Assembly (NCBI GenBank): GCA_965261195.1
Contig: OZ253455.1
Coordinates: 3,534,001 to 3,598,000, forward strand
DNA from: Bin87 sp965261195
GTDB taxonomy: Bacteria; Chloroflexota; Dehalococcoidia; Lucifugimonadales; UBA3495
Direction of reading: 5' to 3'
DNA: 64,000 nt
Both the position numbers and the translations under genes were made by a program. The notes beneath the pieces were generated by a model, which worked only from the letters and a program-made list of their open reading frames with translations, did not search any database and was not told the origin of the DNA. Every line of letters starts with the position of its first letter. Position 1 is the first letter of the stretch. Shown here in pieces: positions 28,347 through 35,500 of this stretch.

Positions 28347-29024
28347 ATGCGTTGGGTGGACCGGGGGCCGGAACCGGACGGCGTTGCCGCATATAGACGC
28401 CAGTTCACCGAGGGATGGAGAAATCATTTTGAACGGGGAGTTGGCGGGCGACCTACTGATTCGTACTGGCGGGATTTCAGGAATGAACTTGGCCGCCGTT
28501 TTCACAATAGATGTGGTTACTGCGAGCGCAGGTGTATCTTACTTGTGGAGGACATAGGACTCTCGCCAACAGTTGACCATTTCAGGCCGTTGAGCCGTTA
28601 TCCGAGCCGGGTCTATCGTTGGTCTAACTGGGTTTTCAGTTGCCGAAGGTGCAACGCTGAGAAGGCGGACGGCTGGCCGCAATCAAGATATGTTGACCCT
28701 TGCGCTTCGAGCATGATGGAACGACCAGAACATTACTTTGACTATGATGCTGGCACCGGCGAGATAGTGCCAAAGACGGGGCTGACACCAATTGCCGAAA
28801 GCAGAGCGCGCCGTACCATAGGGGATTTGGGGTTGAATGCGCTGAACCTGAGGAAAAGCCGCTTTGACTGGATTAAGGAAATCAGAGAGGACCTGTTGCA
28901 ATTGTCGCTAACTAACCGTCAGGCTTTGACCGATTTGATTACAGACCCGGCAAATGAAGTCGTTGAGTTTGTGGGAATTACTGGGATGATGATAACGCAG
29001 TTGCGGCAATCCGGCAAAATTTAG
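28347..29024 (+). CDS. HNH endonuclease, PtuB-like (Septu defence)
   Basis: This 225-residue protein has an HNH nuclease core with structural zinc cysteines: CGYC (56-59), VDHFRPLS with catalytic-type Asp77-His78, NWVFSCRRCNAEKADGW with the second Cys pair (99, 102) and Asn103. The spacing and TVDHFRP wording fit PtuB and the related TIGR02646 group. With the ATPase 3 bp upstream it forms a two-gene operon, expected to cleave DNA upon phage infection. A retron-type third component is not visible nearby. Confidence 0.83.
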   Translation: MRWVDRGPEPDGVAAYRRQFTEGWRNHFERGVGGRPTDSYWRDFRNELGRRFHNRCGYCERRCILLVEDIGLSPTVDHFRPLSRYPSRVYRWSNWVFSCRRCNAEKADGWPQSRYVDPCASSMMERPEHYFDYDAGTGEIVPKTGLTPIAESRARRTIGDLGLNALNLRKSRFDWIKEIREDLLQLSLTNRQALTDLITDPANEVVEFVGITGMMITQLRQSGKI

Positions 29025-29078
29025 CGGGCCGTAAAAACGTTGACACCGCCCCACCGTCTGCCCATAATCGCAATCGTT

Positions 29079-29330
29079 ATGCGTATTGATGTACGACTGT
29101 TTGCGCTGTACCGGGAGCGGGCCGGGGCTTCGGTAGTGTCGGTGGACTTGCCCGATGCCAGTACCGTGGGAGAACTGACGGCTACCGTGCGAGCCGACTA
29201 TCCTCGCCTGGCGCCGCCGGAAGTACGTATTGTGGTGGCGGTGAACGCCGAGTATGCTGACGATGACCAGACGTTGCAGGCCGGCGACGAAGTGTGCCTG
29301 ATACCTCCCGTTAGTGGAGGCCGTAGCTAG
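29079..29330 (+). CDS. moaD: Molybdopterin synthase sulfur carrier subunit MoaD
   Basis: The 83-residue ubiquitin-like protein begins MRIDVRLFALYRERAG and has the ALxDEVCLIPPVSGG ending pattern. MoaD carries a C-terminal thiocarboxylate on GlyGly for molybdopterin formation. Here the frame reads GGRS before TAG, so two extra residues follow the glycines, which would block activation unless trimmed. moaE follows 16 bp later. The start at 29079 is supported by the conserved N-terminus; 29040 is an upstream alternative. Confidence 0.88.
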   Translation: MRIDVRLFALYRERAGASVVSVDLPDASTVGELTATVRADYPRLAPPEVRIVVAVNAEYADDDQTLQAGDEVCLIPPVSGGRS

Positions 29331-29346
29331 TGGAGGTCTCTGAACG

Positions 29347-29829
29347 ATGATCATATTGACGGACGCACCACTGGATGCGGATGCGGTCACCGAATCGGTG
29401 CGGCGCGACGGCAATGGGGCCGTGGTGACCTTCCTGGGCACGACGCGAGACAACTTTGGCGGCAAGACGGTAACGCGGCTGGAGTACGAGGCATACGACG
29501 CAATGGCGGTGAAGAAGCTGGAAGAGGTGCGGGCCAGCCTGTGCGCGGATTACGGCATCGAGGACGTGGCAATCGCCCACCGGACGGGTCGGGTGGATGT
29601 GGGGCACATCAGCCTGGTGGTTGCGGTGGCGTCGCCCCACCGTCGTGAAGCTTTTGAGGCGTGCCACGAGGCGGTGAATCGGATCAAGACGATTGTGCCC
29701 ATCTGGAAGAAGGAATGGTTCGCCGACGGCTCCCGTTGGGTGGCTTGCGAAGACCACGAGTTTGCCGACGAGGCTGAGCATCAGCACGCCCACTCGGAAC
29801 GGCACGCCGCGGGCGCGGTGGGGGATTAA
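29347..29829 (+). CDS. moaE: Molybdopterin synthase catalytic subunit MoaE
   Basis: The 160-residue protein has GAVVTFLGTTRDNFGGKTVTRLEYEAY, then VAIAHRTGRVDVG and VAVASPHRREAFEACHEAVNRIKTIVPIWKKE with the conserved lysines. With MoaD it inserts two sulfurs into precursor Z to make molybdopterin. The C-terminal 20 residues are His-rich and beyond the conserved fold. Partner moaD lies directly upstream; no other moa gene is in the window. Confidence 0.93.
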   Translation: MIILTDAPLDADAVTESVRRDGNGAVVTFLGTTRDNFGGKTVTRLEYEAYDAMAVKKLEEVRASLCADYGIEDVAIAHRTGRVDVGHISLVVAVASPHRREAFEACHEAVNRIKTIVPIWKKEWFADGSRWVACEDHEFADEAEHQHAHSERHAAGAVGD

Positions 29830-29891
29830 GGTAACTTACGCGTGCTCGGGAGCAAGCCCCGGTAGAGGGGATTGCAGGATATGCTTGCGGG

Positions 29892-30470
29892 TTAGCGCAG
29901 GCCGTTGATGAGGTGGACCAGCACTTGTCCGGCGGCGATGTCGATTTGCTTCACGACGTGGTGTACCGCGGGCAGTAATAGCTCGGCGCCTTCGCTGGAT
30001 TCGACGACGTAGACGTCGTTGCTGCCGGTGATCAGGACTTCGCGGATCTGGCCGAGGTTTTCGCCTTCGTCGGTGGTTACCTGTAGGCCGACCAGCTGGT
30101 AGTGGTAGTATTCGCCGGGGGGCAGTTCCGGGCCGGAATCGGTGGCGGCGTATAACCACTGCCCGGCCAGGAGTTGGGCGGTCTGGATGTTGACGATTCC
30201 ATCCAGACGCAAGATGGCGTACTCGTCCGGAAGGGATTGCCAGGAGACGATGGTGTGCTCGGCGCTACCGACGGTCACCGAACTGCCGGCCTGGAAACGC
30301 TGGGGATTGTCGGAATGGCATTTGATACGCAATGCGCCGTCGAGTCCGTGATTTCTGATCACGCGACCCACCACCACTTGGTGGTCTGCCGGTGCCGGGG
30401 CATCATCTGAAGCCCGGCTACGGTGAGGCGTTGGCCGGGGATTGCGCCGAGAGCGATTCCGGCTAGACAA
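29892..30470 (-). CDS. rimM: Ribosome maturation factor RimM
   Basis: The 192-residue protein shows VVVGRVIRNHGLDGALRIK at the start of the RimM domain and the PRC-barrel part YYHYQLVGLQVTTDEGENLGQIREVLITGSNDVYVV. RimM assists 30S head assembly. It starts at TTG 30470, overlapping the khpA stop by 8 bp. The first 28 residues are basic and unconserved, so a GTG near the domain start is also possible. trmD, which usually follows, is absent; moaE converges instead. Confidence 0.92.
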   Translation of the reverse strand: MSSRNRSRRNPRPTPHRSRASDDAPAPADHQVVVGRVIRNHGLDGALRIKCHSDNPQRFQAGSSVTVGSAEHTIVSWQSLPDEYAILRLDGIVNIQTAQLLAGQWLYAATDSGPELPPGEYYHYQLVGLQVTTDEGENLGQIREVLITGSNDVYVVESSEGAELLLPAVHHVVKQIDIAAGQVLVHLINGLR

Positions 30471-30690
30471 TCTCCAGCACTGCGCGCGTGCCGTCTTTGA
30501 CGGCGGCTACCCGGAGCAGGACTCGCATTGCTTGGGCCACTCGACCCTGCCGCCCGATGACTTTACCCTTGTCCTCCGGTGCGACTTCCAAGCGTATGAC
30601 GATTTGGTCGCCTTCGTCGGACTCGGTGACCCGAACTGCTTCCGGGTTTGAGGTCAGCGACCGGGCGATAAACTCAATCAGATCTTTCAT
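30463..30690 (-). CDS. khpA: KH-domain RNA-binding protein KhpA
   Basis: This 75-residue protein is a single KH domain: LIEFIARSL at the start, RLEVAPEDKGKVIGRQGRVAQAMRVLLRVAA with the GRQG loop. KhpA binds RNA and often sits between rpsP and rimM, as here. Its ATG overlaps the rpsP end by 17 bp and its stop overlaps rimM, so the three genes are tightly coupled. Confidence 0.94.
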   Translation of the reverse strand: MKDLIEFIARSLTSNPEAVRVTESDEGDQIVIRLEVAPEDKGKVIGRQGRVAQAMRVLLRVAAVKDGTRAVLEIV

Positions 30691-30943
30691 CCGCGTGAAC
30701 CTTGCTGTGGATGCCGTTGAAATCGAAAATACGACGCACTGGGTCGGAGGGTTGAGCGCCTTTGCGCAGCCATTCCACCGCCCGGTCTTCGTCCAATGTT
30801 ACCGCCGGCGGGTCCGCCATGGGGTCATAATGGCCGATGCCATCGATGTAAGCGCCATCACGCGGGTTGCGCTGATCGGTGACTACTATCCGGTAATATG
30901 GGCGGCCTTTCTTTCCCACTCTCCGCAGGCGAATCCGTAGCAT
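30674..30943 (-). CDS. rpsP: 30S ribosomal protein S16
   Basis: The 89-residue protein begins MLRIRLRRVGKKGRPYYRIVVTD, the S16 signature, and continues GAYIDGIGHYDPMADPPAV. GGAG lies just before ATG 30943, and a promoter is about 40 bp upstream; a longer frame to 31078 is rejected as 5' leader. It heads the rpsP-khpA-rimM operon. Confidence 0.97.
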   Translation of the reverse strand: MLRIRLRRVGKKGRPYYRIVVTDQRNPRDGAYIDGIGHYDPMADPPAVTLDEDRAVEWLRKGAQPSDPVRRIFDFNGIHSKVHADERSD

Positions 30944-30982
30944 TTTTACTCCAACGATGATTTCCGTAGTAATCTGGGGGTA

Positions 30983-31011
30983 ATTGTAAGGGCAGGGTAC
31001 GTTACTTGCAA
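30983..31011 (-). promoter_or_regulatory. Promoter of the rpsP operon
   Basis: On the minus strand TTGCAA (31011-31006) and TACAAT (30988-30983) are spaced by 17 bases. It implies a leader of about 35 nt and means rpsP need not depend on the transcript that begins near 31329. Confidence 0.55.
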
Positions 31012-31102
31012 ACCGGGAAACGCAATTAGCGCTATTTGGCCGATACTGCGGACGTACCGCCGCAGCGATGCGACTCACTTTGCTGTTGAGTGAAAAAGTA
31101 TC

Positions 31103-31176
31103 GGGCCCAGACTGGACCTTTGGTAAACCGGTATCCCCAAGAACCTTGGGACGACGGTAGACACTGGTCTGGGCCC
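31103..31176 (-). terminator. Terminator-like long hairpin of the candidate RNA
   Basis: Perfect 10-bp outer stem, an inner interrupted helix and, five bases after the stem, TTTTT at 31097-31093 on the minus strand. The spacer before the T run is longer than usual, so termination strength is uncertain. The stem base competes with the upstream pairing, as in attenuators. Confidence 0.45.
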
Positions 31177-31216
31177 GACGAACGGGCTAAATGCCAACTT
31201 TTCGTAAGCGATGACG

Positions 31217-31288
31217 CTAAGAGACTTTCACCCCGTCGTGTCCAGACTGGTGCCTACCATCGCCCCAGCATGTTAAACTGTGTTTCAT
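31217..31288 (-). CDS. Candidate 23-residue leader peptide
   Basis: ATG 31288 is preceded by AAGGAGGT eight bases upstream, an ideal ribosome binding site, and the frame ends at TAG 31217-31219. The peptide has 23 residues, beginning MKHSLTCWGDG and containing four histidines; it resembles no known product. It spans the 5' arm (31258-31238) of the alternative helix, so translation could alter folding of the downstream hairpin. Too short for homology judgement; the initiation signal is the main evidence. Confidence 0.45.
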   Translation of the reverse strand: MKHSLTCWGDGRHQSGHDGVKVS

Positions 31289-31335
31289 TAACCTTCACCT
31301 CCTTACTCAAATTCCGCACTAGCGCGGTTAGGTTC

Positions 31336-31364
31336 AATTTACAGTCGGGAGACAGACTTGTCAA
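31336..31364 (-). promoter_or_regulatory. Strong promoter of the candidate RNA
   Basis: TTGACA (31364-31359) and TAAATT (31341-31336) on the minus strand are separated by exactly 17 bases, matching 6/6 and 5/6. The -35 overlaps the putative TTG start of fmt on the other strand. Confidence 0.6.
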
Positions 31365-32365
31365 CCCATTTTACAGCCCGTTCCACTATAAATTCCGGAA
31401 CTGATTCCGTCGGTGTTGCCGGAACCCCGTCGCGTTGCCGCGTTGCGTTTATGGGTACACCGGATTTCGTGGTGCCGGTGCTGGACGGACTGGCGGCCAA
31501 TCCCACGCTAAACGTCGTCGCCGCTTACGTTCCCCCCGACCGGCCGCGCGGACGGGGACGGTCGCTGGAGGCGGGGCCGGTGAAACAACGCGCGCTGGAG
31601 CTGGGCATTCCGGTGGCGCAGCCGGCCACCCTGCGCAACTCTAATGCGGTTGCGGAACTGGCCGGTTTCGAGGCCGACGTGATCGTGGTGGCAGCCTACG
31701 GGCGTATCCTGCCACCGAACGTGCTGGGCCTGCCGCGTTTTGGCTGCCTGAATCTGCACCCGTCGTTGCTGCCCAGACACCGGGGGCCGTCGCCGGTGGT
31801 GAGCACGATACTGGCTGGCGACGAGACCACCGGCGTTACGCTGATGCTGCTGGACCAAGGTATGGACACCGGGCCGATTATCGCCCAGCGCCAGCGCCCG
31901 GTATCCTGGCGCGACGACGCAAATTCGTTGACGGCTACGCTGTTCGCGGACGGCGTTGACCTGCTGAACGAAGGTCTGCCCGGCTGGCTGGCTGGCGCTA
32001 TCCAGGCCAGTCCGCAGGATGATGCGCTGGCCACCTACACGGCGAAGATCGAGCGGGCGGATGGCGCCGCCGACTGGACGTTGCCGGCCGCAACGCTGGC
32101 CCGTCGATTGCGCGCCTACACCCCGTGGCCCGGCCTGCACACTCGTTGGAACGGCAGCGAGGTCAAGATATTGGCCGCCGAAGCGATTGGCGGGGATGGT
32201 GTCGCTGCGGGCGTGGTAGTTGACACGGGTTCGTCAAATATTGCCATCGGCACCGGCGACGGCTTGCTGGTGGTGGGGCGGCTGCAACTGGAAGGCCGGC
32301 GTGCTGTAGATGCCGCCGAGTTCCTGCGTGGATACCCGCAATTTGTCGGGGCCCGGCTTGGATAG
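31358..32365 (+). CDS. fmt: Methionyl-tRNA formyltransferase
   Basis: The protein has RVAFMGTPDFVVPVLDGL, the catalytic NLHPSLLPRHRGPSPV with Asn and His, and ETTGVTLMLLDQGMDTGPI with the catalytic Asp region, followed by the Fmt C-terminal RNA-binding domain (LARRLRAYTPWPG). It formylates initiator Met-tRNA. The only start codon upstream of the conserved RVAFMG is TTG 31358 (335 residues); ATG 31451 would cut into the first beta strand. The TTG start overlaps the divergent RNA promoter. Confidence 0.92.
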   Translation: MSTHFTARSTINSGTDSVGVAGTPSRCRVAFMGTPDFVVPVLDGLAANPTLNVVAAYVPPDRPRGRGRSLEAGPVKQRALELGIPVAQPATLRNSNAVAELAGFEADVIVVAAYGRILPPNVLGLPRFGCLNLHPSLLPRHRGPSPVVSTILAGDETTGVTLMLLDQGMDTGPIIAQRQRPVSWRDDANSLTATLFADGVDLLNEGLPGWLAGAIQASPQDDALATYTAKIERADGAADWTLPAATLARRLRAYTPWPGLHTRWNGSEVKILAAEAIGGDGVAAGVVVDTGSSNIAIGTGDGLLVVGRLQLEGRRAVDAAEFLRGYPQFVGARLG

Positions 32366-32403
32366 GGGTTTGGGCAAGGTCCAGCCGTTTGCGCGTTGAG
32401 GTT

Positions 32404-32444
32404 TCCCCTCACCCCAACCCCTCTCCCGCAAAGGGGAGAGGGGC
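32404..32444. repeat. Dispersed CCCTCACCCC hairpin repeat
   Basis: CCCCTCACCCCAACCCCTCTCCC followed, after three bases, by AAGGGGAGAGGGG forms a stable hairpin. Related copies lie at 7874-7912, 34281-34318 and 63501-63536. It sits between fmt and the cyclase-family gene. Confidence 0.7.
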
Positions 32445-32506
32445 TTAATTGGTGTAGAATGCCCGCAGCGCTGACTGGATTAACCGGAAAACGCTGGGAG
32501 GCAATG

Positions 32507-33457
32507 ATGGCATTCGCAGGCATACCGACTGAAGCTCAGGTGCTGGAATGGTACCGGAATGAAAACAATTGGGGTCGCTGGGGCCAGCAGGACGAGCTGG
32601 GCGCATTGAACCTGATTACGCCGGCCAAACGGACGCAGGCGGCGGCGTTGGTGCAATCCGGAGAAACGGTCAGCTGCGCTCGCCCCATCACCACTGAAAT
32701 CACGCCGGACATCACGTTCCAGGTGCAGCGGTACATGGTGGACAGCGGTGAGGGTCGTGATACCGACCCGCTGGAGCGGCGCAATTCCCGGCGCGGGGCC
32801 GCCGAGTTCATCGGCATGGTGTTTCACGGCCAGACCATAACGCACATTGATGCGCTCTCGCACTACTCTTACGATGGGCTGATGTATAACGGCGTGCCGG
32901 CGGGAGTAGTTACGTCTCGGGATGGCGCCCAGAGTCATGCGATTGACCTTACTGCCCAGGGGCTGGTGACGCGGGGGGTTCTGCTGGACATCGCCCGGGT
33001 GCGCGGTGTCGACTGGCTGCCGCCGGATGCGCCCGTGATGCCGGAAGACCTGGACGCGGCGGAAAAGCAATTAGGGGTTACCGTAGAGACGGGCGATATT
33101 CTGCTGGTGCGGACGGGGAACTACCGCCGACGCCTGGTGGAAGGGCCGTTGCCCGCAACGGAGCCATCGGTGGCCTGCCACGTGGCCTGTGCGCCGTGGT
33201 TCAAGGAGCGTGGCATCGCCATGCTGGGCACCGACACGTCCAACGACATTCGGCCCAACGAGTATGCCAACATCGTTTCGCCGCTGCACATCGCCTGCCT
33301 GGTGTATCTGGGGGTTTGGCTGATTGACAACGCCAATCTGGAAGAGATCGCCGAGGCGGCGGCGCGCCACAATCGATGGGAATTCATGCTGTCGATAGGG
33401 CCGCTGCGGTTGCGGCACGTTACCGGCAGCCCGGTGAATCCCATCGCCATTTTCTGA
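32507..33457 (+). CDS. Cyclase family protein (kynurenine formamidase-like)
   Basis: The 316-residue protein belongs to the PF04199 metal-dependent hydrolases. The metal-binding motif reads GQTITHIDALSHYSYDG (HxD and H), and the C-terminal part has GIAMLGTDTSNDIRP and the LVYLGVWLIDNANLEEIA block. Substrates are typically cyclic imides, formamides or lactones; none can be assigned. GGGAGG supports ATG 32507 rather than the in-frame 32396 codon that lies in the dispersed repeat. Its 3' end contains one arm of a 35-bp inverted repeat shared with the truncated htpX. Confidence 0.88.
   Translation: MAFAGIPTEAQVLEWYRNENNWGRWGQQDELGALNLITPAKRTQAAALVQSGETVSCARPITTEITPDITFQVQRYMVDSGEGRDTDPLERRNSRRGAAEFIGMVFHGQTITHIDALSHYSYDGLMYNGVPAGVVTSRDGAQSHAIDLTAQGLVTRGVLLDIARVRGVDWLPPDAPVMPEDLDAAEKQLGVTVETGDILLVRTGNYRRRLVEGPLPATEPSVACHVACAPWFKERGIAMLGTDTSNDIRPNEYANIVSPLHIACLVYLGVWLIDNANLEEIAEAAARHNRWEFMLSIGPLRLRHVTGSPVNPIAIF
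33355..33389 (+). repeat. 35-bp inverted repeat, arm 1 (inside cyclase gene)
   Basis: The 35 bases from GGCGGCGGCGCGCC to AATTCATGC are repeated in perfect inverted orientation at 33557-33591. Here they encode part of the cyclase C-terminus (ARHNRWEFM), so this arm is the original copy. Confidence 0.9.
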
Positions 33458-33556
33458 TGGGTTGGGTCTCGATTGACGTTCTCGGTTGACGTTGGTGAGG
33501 GCGGCACAATTGTCGCCCGCACGTCGGTTGGGGGAGTTGGTTCAGCTAGAAGTTGG

Positions 33557-33591
33557 GCATGAATTCCCATCGATTGTGGCGCGCCGCCGCC
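33557..33591 (-). repeat. 35-bp inverted repeat, arm 2 (htpX breakpoint)
   Basis: An exact inverse of 33355-33389. The htpX reading frame leaves its conserved sequence exactly at 33592, the edge of this repeat, so this arm marks a rearrangement or assembly junction. Confidence 0.9.
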
Positions 33592-34173
33592 GGCGGCGAT
33601 GGGCATGACGATGGCGATAATGAGCAGGCTGATGATGTTGCCGCCCCGGTCCCGGTCGCTGCCGCCCATGCCACCGAAGATGGCGGCAAACTGGGCCATG
33701 ATCGCCAGCATGGAGATGGCGCCGGCGATGGTGGCGACCACGGCCATAATGAGGGTGTCGCGATTGCCCACGTGCGCCATTTCGTGAGCCATCACGCCGG
33801 CCAGCTCTTCGCGGGTCAGGATGCGGCGGATGCCGGTGGTTACGGCGACGGTGGCGTGCTGCGGGTTGCGTCCGGTGGCGAAGGCGTTGGGAGAATCGGT
33901 GTCGATTTCGTACACCTTGGGCATGGGCATATTGGCCCGTTGAGCCTGTTCGTCGACCAAAGCAAACAATTCGGGGTCATCCTCGGCGGTAATCTGCTTG
34001 GCGTGAGCCATGCCGAGCGCAATCCGGTCGCTGAACCAGTAGGCCCCGAAATTCAAGATCAGGGCGAAAACCATAGCGACGACAATGCCCAGCTCACCGC
34101 CAAAATAGGCTCCGATGAGCAGCAGGAGTCCGGTCAGCATCATCAGCAGGAAAAATGTTTTGAGGGTGTTCAT
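33592..34173 (-). pseudogene. htpX: Truncated HtpX-like membrane metalloprotease
   Basis: From ATG 34173 (GAGGAAA site) 194 residues match HtpX: two N-terminal membrane helices, SPNAFATGRNPQHATVAVTTG, the zinc site HEMAH at 130-134 with VGNRD, and a third hydrophobic segment ending IVMPIAA. At 33592 the sequence enters a 35-bp inverted repeat of the cyclase gene and family similarity stops, although the frame stays open to 33121 antisense to that gene. The missing third of HtpX holds the last helix and the SREFxAD zinc ligand glutamate, so the product should be inactive. Biological truncation and assembly error cannot be told apart from sequence alone. Confidence 0.75.
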
Positions 34174-34280
34174 AATTTCCTCGCACAGGAACGGTGGAGT
34201 ATAAAACCGCCTTTGGTCGCATTGTATCATTCGGAGTTCCGGGCAAAGGTTAAGCAAATTTGATAATGTGGGGGGAGTTC

Positions 34281-34318
34281 ACCCTCACCCCAACCCTCTC
34301 CCATCAAGGGAGAGGGGG
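34281..34318. repeat. Dispersed CCCTCACCCC hairpin repeat
   Basis: ACCCTCACCCCAACCCTCTCCC followed by CAAGGGAGAGGGGG forms a hairpin. It is one of four copies in the window, here in the gap between htpX and the enolase-superfamily gene. Confidence 0.7.
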
Positions 34319-34380
34319 CGGTACGATTGTGGGAGCGGGTATAATTCTGGCGAACTCGAAGAAGCGAAGGGGGTGCAACT

Positions 34381-35484
34381 ATGCGTATTACCGATGTGGA
34401 AGCGGACATCGTCCGTATTCCTTTGAGCACTCGTTTTAGCGGCAGCGTGTATCAGATTGAATCCCGCTGCACTATCGTTACCCGCGTGCATACCGATGAG
34501 GGGATGGTGAGCGAGGTGTATTCGGGCGACGAACGGACCGGATACCAGCTGTTGAAGGACCTGGTGGTAGGCCCCATGAAGGACGCGGTGGTGGGTGAGG
34601 ACCCCACAGCCATCGAGCGGTGCTGGCAGAAGATGTTTGCGCTGACGCCGCGCATTGCGGACAAGGCAATTGCCATGCGCGCGGTGGCTGCCATCGACGT
34701 GGCGCTGTGGGACATTACCGGGAAGACGCTGGGGGTGCCGGTGCGGTCGCTGCTGGGCGGGTATGCCGACCGCGCTCCGGTGGTGCGGTTTGCGTACTAC
34801 GTGCAGGGACGCGACACCGAGGACATGGTGCAGGATTTGTTGCACCAGCGCGAGCGGGGGATCGGTGGTGTCAAGCTCAAAGTCGGCGGAGTGTCAGTTG
34901 CCGATGACCTGCTGCGGGTACGGGCCATCCGCGATGCGCTGGGCGACGATTTCATCGTGGTTTGCGACGCCAACCAGGCCTGGACGCTGGACGAAGCCCT
35001 GGAGTTTGCGGCGCCGGCGAAGGAGATGGGCCTCGCCTGGCTGGAGGAACCGTGTCGCTGGCAGGACGCCGACAACGATATGCGCCAGGTACGCTTGCGG
35101 ACGGGCATTGCAGTGGCCGCCGGCCAGGGCGAAAGCAGTTCCTGGGGCTGCCAGCGCCTGATGGATACCGAGGCGGTGGACATCCTGAATGTGGACGCCG
35201 CAATCTGTGGCGGTATCTCGGAGTGGCGGCGCGTGGCCGGAGCGGCGCAGATGCGCGGGGTCAGGATGGCGCACCACGAGGAACCGCAACTGGCGGTGCA
35301 GCTATTGCCGGCCCACGCGCACGGTCTGTTTGTTGAGGTGTTCGAGGAAGAACGCGACCCGGTGTACTACCAGCTCAACAGCGTGCTGCCGGAGTGGGAC
35401 AACGGTGAAATAGTGGCGCCCACCGAGCCGGGCATGGGCCTGCACCTGGATGCGGCGGTGCTGGAGGAGTACAAGGTTTACTGA
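34381..35484 (+). CDS. Mandelate racemase/muconate lactonizing enzyme family protein
   Basis: The 367-residue enolase-superfamily enzyme has the capping N-domain and a barrel with GVKLKVGG (Lys-x-Lys base), CDANQAW, WLEEP and AGQGES as the three metal ligands, and MAHHEEPQ with the second catalytic base region. It abstracts an alpha-proton from an acid-sugar or similar carboxylate, but the substrate class is open. GAAGGGGG precedes the ATG. This superfamily is highly expanded in SAR202 genomes. It stands alone between repeats and the convergent MqnA-like gene. Confidence 0.92.
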   Translation: MRITDVEADIVRIPLSTRFSGSVYQIESRCTIVTRVHTDEGMVSEVYSGDERTGYQLLKDLVVGPMKDAVVGEDPTAIERCWQKMFALTPRIADKAIAMRAVAAIDVALWDITGKTLGVPVRSLLGGYADRAPVVRFAYYVQGRDTEDMVQDLLHQRERGIGGVKLKVGGVSVADDLLRVRAIRDALGDDFIVVCDANQAWTLDEALEFAAPAKEMGLAWLEEPCRWQDADNDMRQVRLRTGIAVAAGQGESSSWGCQRLMDTEAVDILNVDAAICGGISEWRRVAGAAQMRGVRMAHHEEPQLAVQLLPAHAHGLFVEVFEEERDPVYYQLNSVLPEWDNGEIVAPTEPGMGLHLDAAVLEEYKVY

Positions 35485-35500
35485 TCACGCGACTGGGGGA

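Larger units (their letters stand above)
31093..31329 (-). ncRNA. Candidate structured transcript of unknown class
   Basis: This about 237-nt minus-strand interval is bounded by a strong promoter upstream and a hairpin plus T run at its end. It contains a perfect 10-bp stem, GGGCCCAGAC (31176-31167) with GTCTGGGCCC (31112-31103). Nested inside are CCCAAG-GTT-CTTGGG and an ACCG/CGGT pairing. A second long pairing, 31258-31238 with 31176-31156, would exclude the terminal stem. A 23-codon ORF with perfect ribosome binding site overlaps its 5' half. It matches no riboswitch, SRP, 6S or tmRNA pattern I can recognise. It lies in the 414-bp gap between rpsP and fmt. Confidence 0.5.

Noticed and set aside
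31093..31329. Known riboswitch, T-box, SRP RNA, 6S RNA or group II intron for the structured region
   Set aside because: No conserved core of these classes could be found by eye, for example no T-box GGTGG sequence and no SRP GGAAG tetraloop pairing. It is reported as unknown.
33121..33591. C-terminal half of the long htpX frame
   Set aside because: It is antisense to the end of the cyclase gene and enters it at the 35-bp inverted repeat. HtpX similarity ends at 33592, so the open frame is accidental.
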